Translations under genes and position numbers: made by a program
Source: Acidimicrobiia bacterium
Lineage (GTDB): Bacteria > Actinomycetota > Acidimicrobiia > Spongiisociales > ZC4RG35
Direction: 5' to 3'
Assembly: GCA_015488325.1 (NCBI GenBank)
Contig: WFOA01000127.1
Coordinates: 1 to 32,862, forward strand
DNA length: 32,862 bases
Part shown: positions 32,425 through 32,862 of the stretch, one piece after another
Numbering within the stretch: position 1 is the stretch's first letter
How the letters are laid out: each line of letters begins with the position of its first letter
Notes under the pieces: model-generated
Seen by the model: only the letters and a program-made list of their open reading frames with translations
The model's database searches: none
What the model was told of the DNA's origin: nothing

Positions 32425-32862
32425 TCACATCCGGATGGCGTCGTCGGGCGGGTTGGTGGCCCGGGTGCGGCCCCGCGGCCGGGGCATGCCTCGGGCTTCG
32501 GCGTCGTCGGGATCCGGAGACGATCCTCGGTGCCCCTGGGTGTCGGACCAGGCCGAGCCGGCCAGGTCGAACCCGGCGCGGTTCAGGGCGGCGGTGAGGT
32601 CGCCGAGGAGCCCCTGATGTTCCGGGCGGGCCCCGGGGATCGAGAGGTGGATCCCGTCGGAGCGGAGCGACACGGTCACCCGTACACCGCCGAGGTCGTC
32701 GAGCCGGACCGCGATCGATCGGGGCGGCCGGGACCCGGCGAGTTCCCGGATCGCGTCGACGACCCGCTCGAGGCCCGACGGCCCGACACCCGAGGTGTCG
32801 CGGGGACCGTCCACGACCGGTGCGGCCCCCGTCTCGGTGACCGGCACGGCGGGGCCGGCTCC
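32425..32862 (-). CDS. fliK: Flagellar hook-length control protein FliK, C-terminal part (partial)
   Basis: The frame is open to the right edge, so only the C-terminal 145 residues or so are present. The Flg_hook core is seen as PRSIAVRLDDLGGVRVTVSL, SDGIHLSIPGARPEHQGLLG and DLTAALNRAGFDLAG. In FliK this domain contacts FlhB to switch export specificity. A charged, probably disordered tail follows (DPDDAEARGMPRPRGRTR). It lies 12 bases before flgD on the same strand. Upstream genes beyond the window would be expected to be fliF-fliJ type. Confidence 0.85.
   Translation of the reverse strand, partial: GAGPAVPVTETGAAPVVDGPRDTSGVGPSGLERVVDAIRELAGSRPPRSIAVRLDDLGGVRVTVSLRSDGIHLSIPGARPEHQGLLGDLTAALNRAGFDLAGSAWSDTQGHRGSSPDPDDAEARGMPRPRGRTRATNPPDDAIRM

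Overview
This is a GC-rich, gene-dense chromosomal window with no mobile elements, no CRISPR array and no gene-free stretch over 300 bases (the largest gaps are 222, 196 and 171 bases). Gene content points to a flagellated member of the Actinomycetota. The reasons are the redox sigma factor/zinc anti-sigma pair of the SigH/SigR-RsrA type, the DUF2342-tilS-hpt-ftsH-folE-folP-folB-folK order known from actinobacteria, the frequent GTG starts, and ATGA/GTGA/TGATG start-stop overlaps almost everywhere. Carrying a complete flagellar set in such a background fits Acidimicrobiia-like lineages. That placement is inference, not proof.

Left third (1-13,000), housekeeping. It starts with the tail of an MFS-type membrane protein, then tmk and holB. 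A convergent tRNA-Thr(CGT) follows, separated from holB by a strong hairpin. Next come the sigma/anti-sigma pair, a small membrane protein, and a long coupled run: DUF2342 metalloprotease-like protein, tilS, hpt, ftsH, folE, folP, a phosphatase-fold protein that lacks its catalytic residues, folB, and a folK fused to a membrane methyltransferase-like domain. A minus-strand padR/HAAS membrane-protein pair sits between the folate genes and lysS.

Right two thirds (14,684 to the end), flagellum. Minus strand: flbD and a degenerate GGDEF protein. Plus strand: flgN-flgK-flgL-fliW-csrA, meeting a second, convergent flgN-like gene. Plus strand again: fliA (sigma-28) and an HDOD gene. Then a long minus-strand block, read from the right edge leftwards: fliK (partial)-flgD-flgE, terminator, motA-motB-fliL-fliN-fliO-fliP-fliQ-fliR-flhB-flhA-flhF-like-small membrane protein.

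How it works together: FliO/P/Q/R-FlhB-FlhA form the export gate. FlgD/FlgE/FliK build the hook and set its length. FlgK/FlgL are the hook-filament junction proteins, chaperoned by FlgN-type proteins. MotA/MotB/FliL form the stator, and FliN is part of the switch. FliA, FliW-CsrA and possibly FlbD/GGDEF/HDOD proteins regulate. Flagellin, cap, rod, MS-ring, export ATPase, fliG and fliM are not in the window; fliM is absent from its usual place between fliL and fliN. The most unusual points are the FolK-methyltransferase fusion, the pseudophosphatase in the folate operon, the FlhF-like protein without a visible GTPase P-loop, the paired FlgN paralogues, and a GGA-rich hairpin leader ahead of fliA next to csrA.
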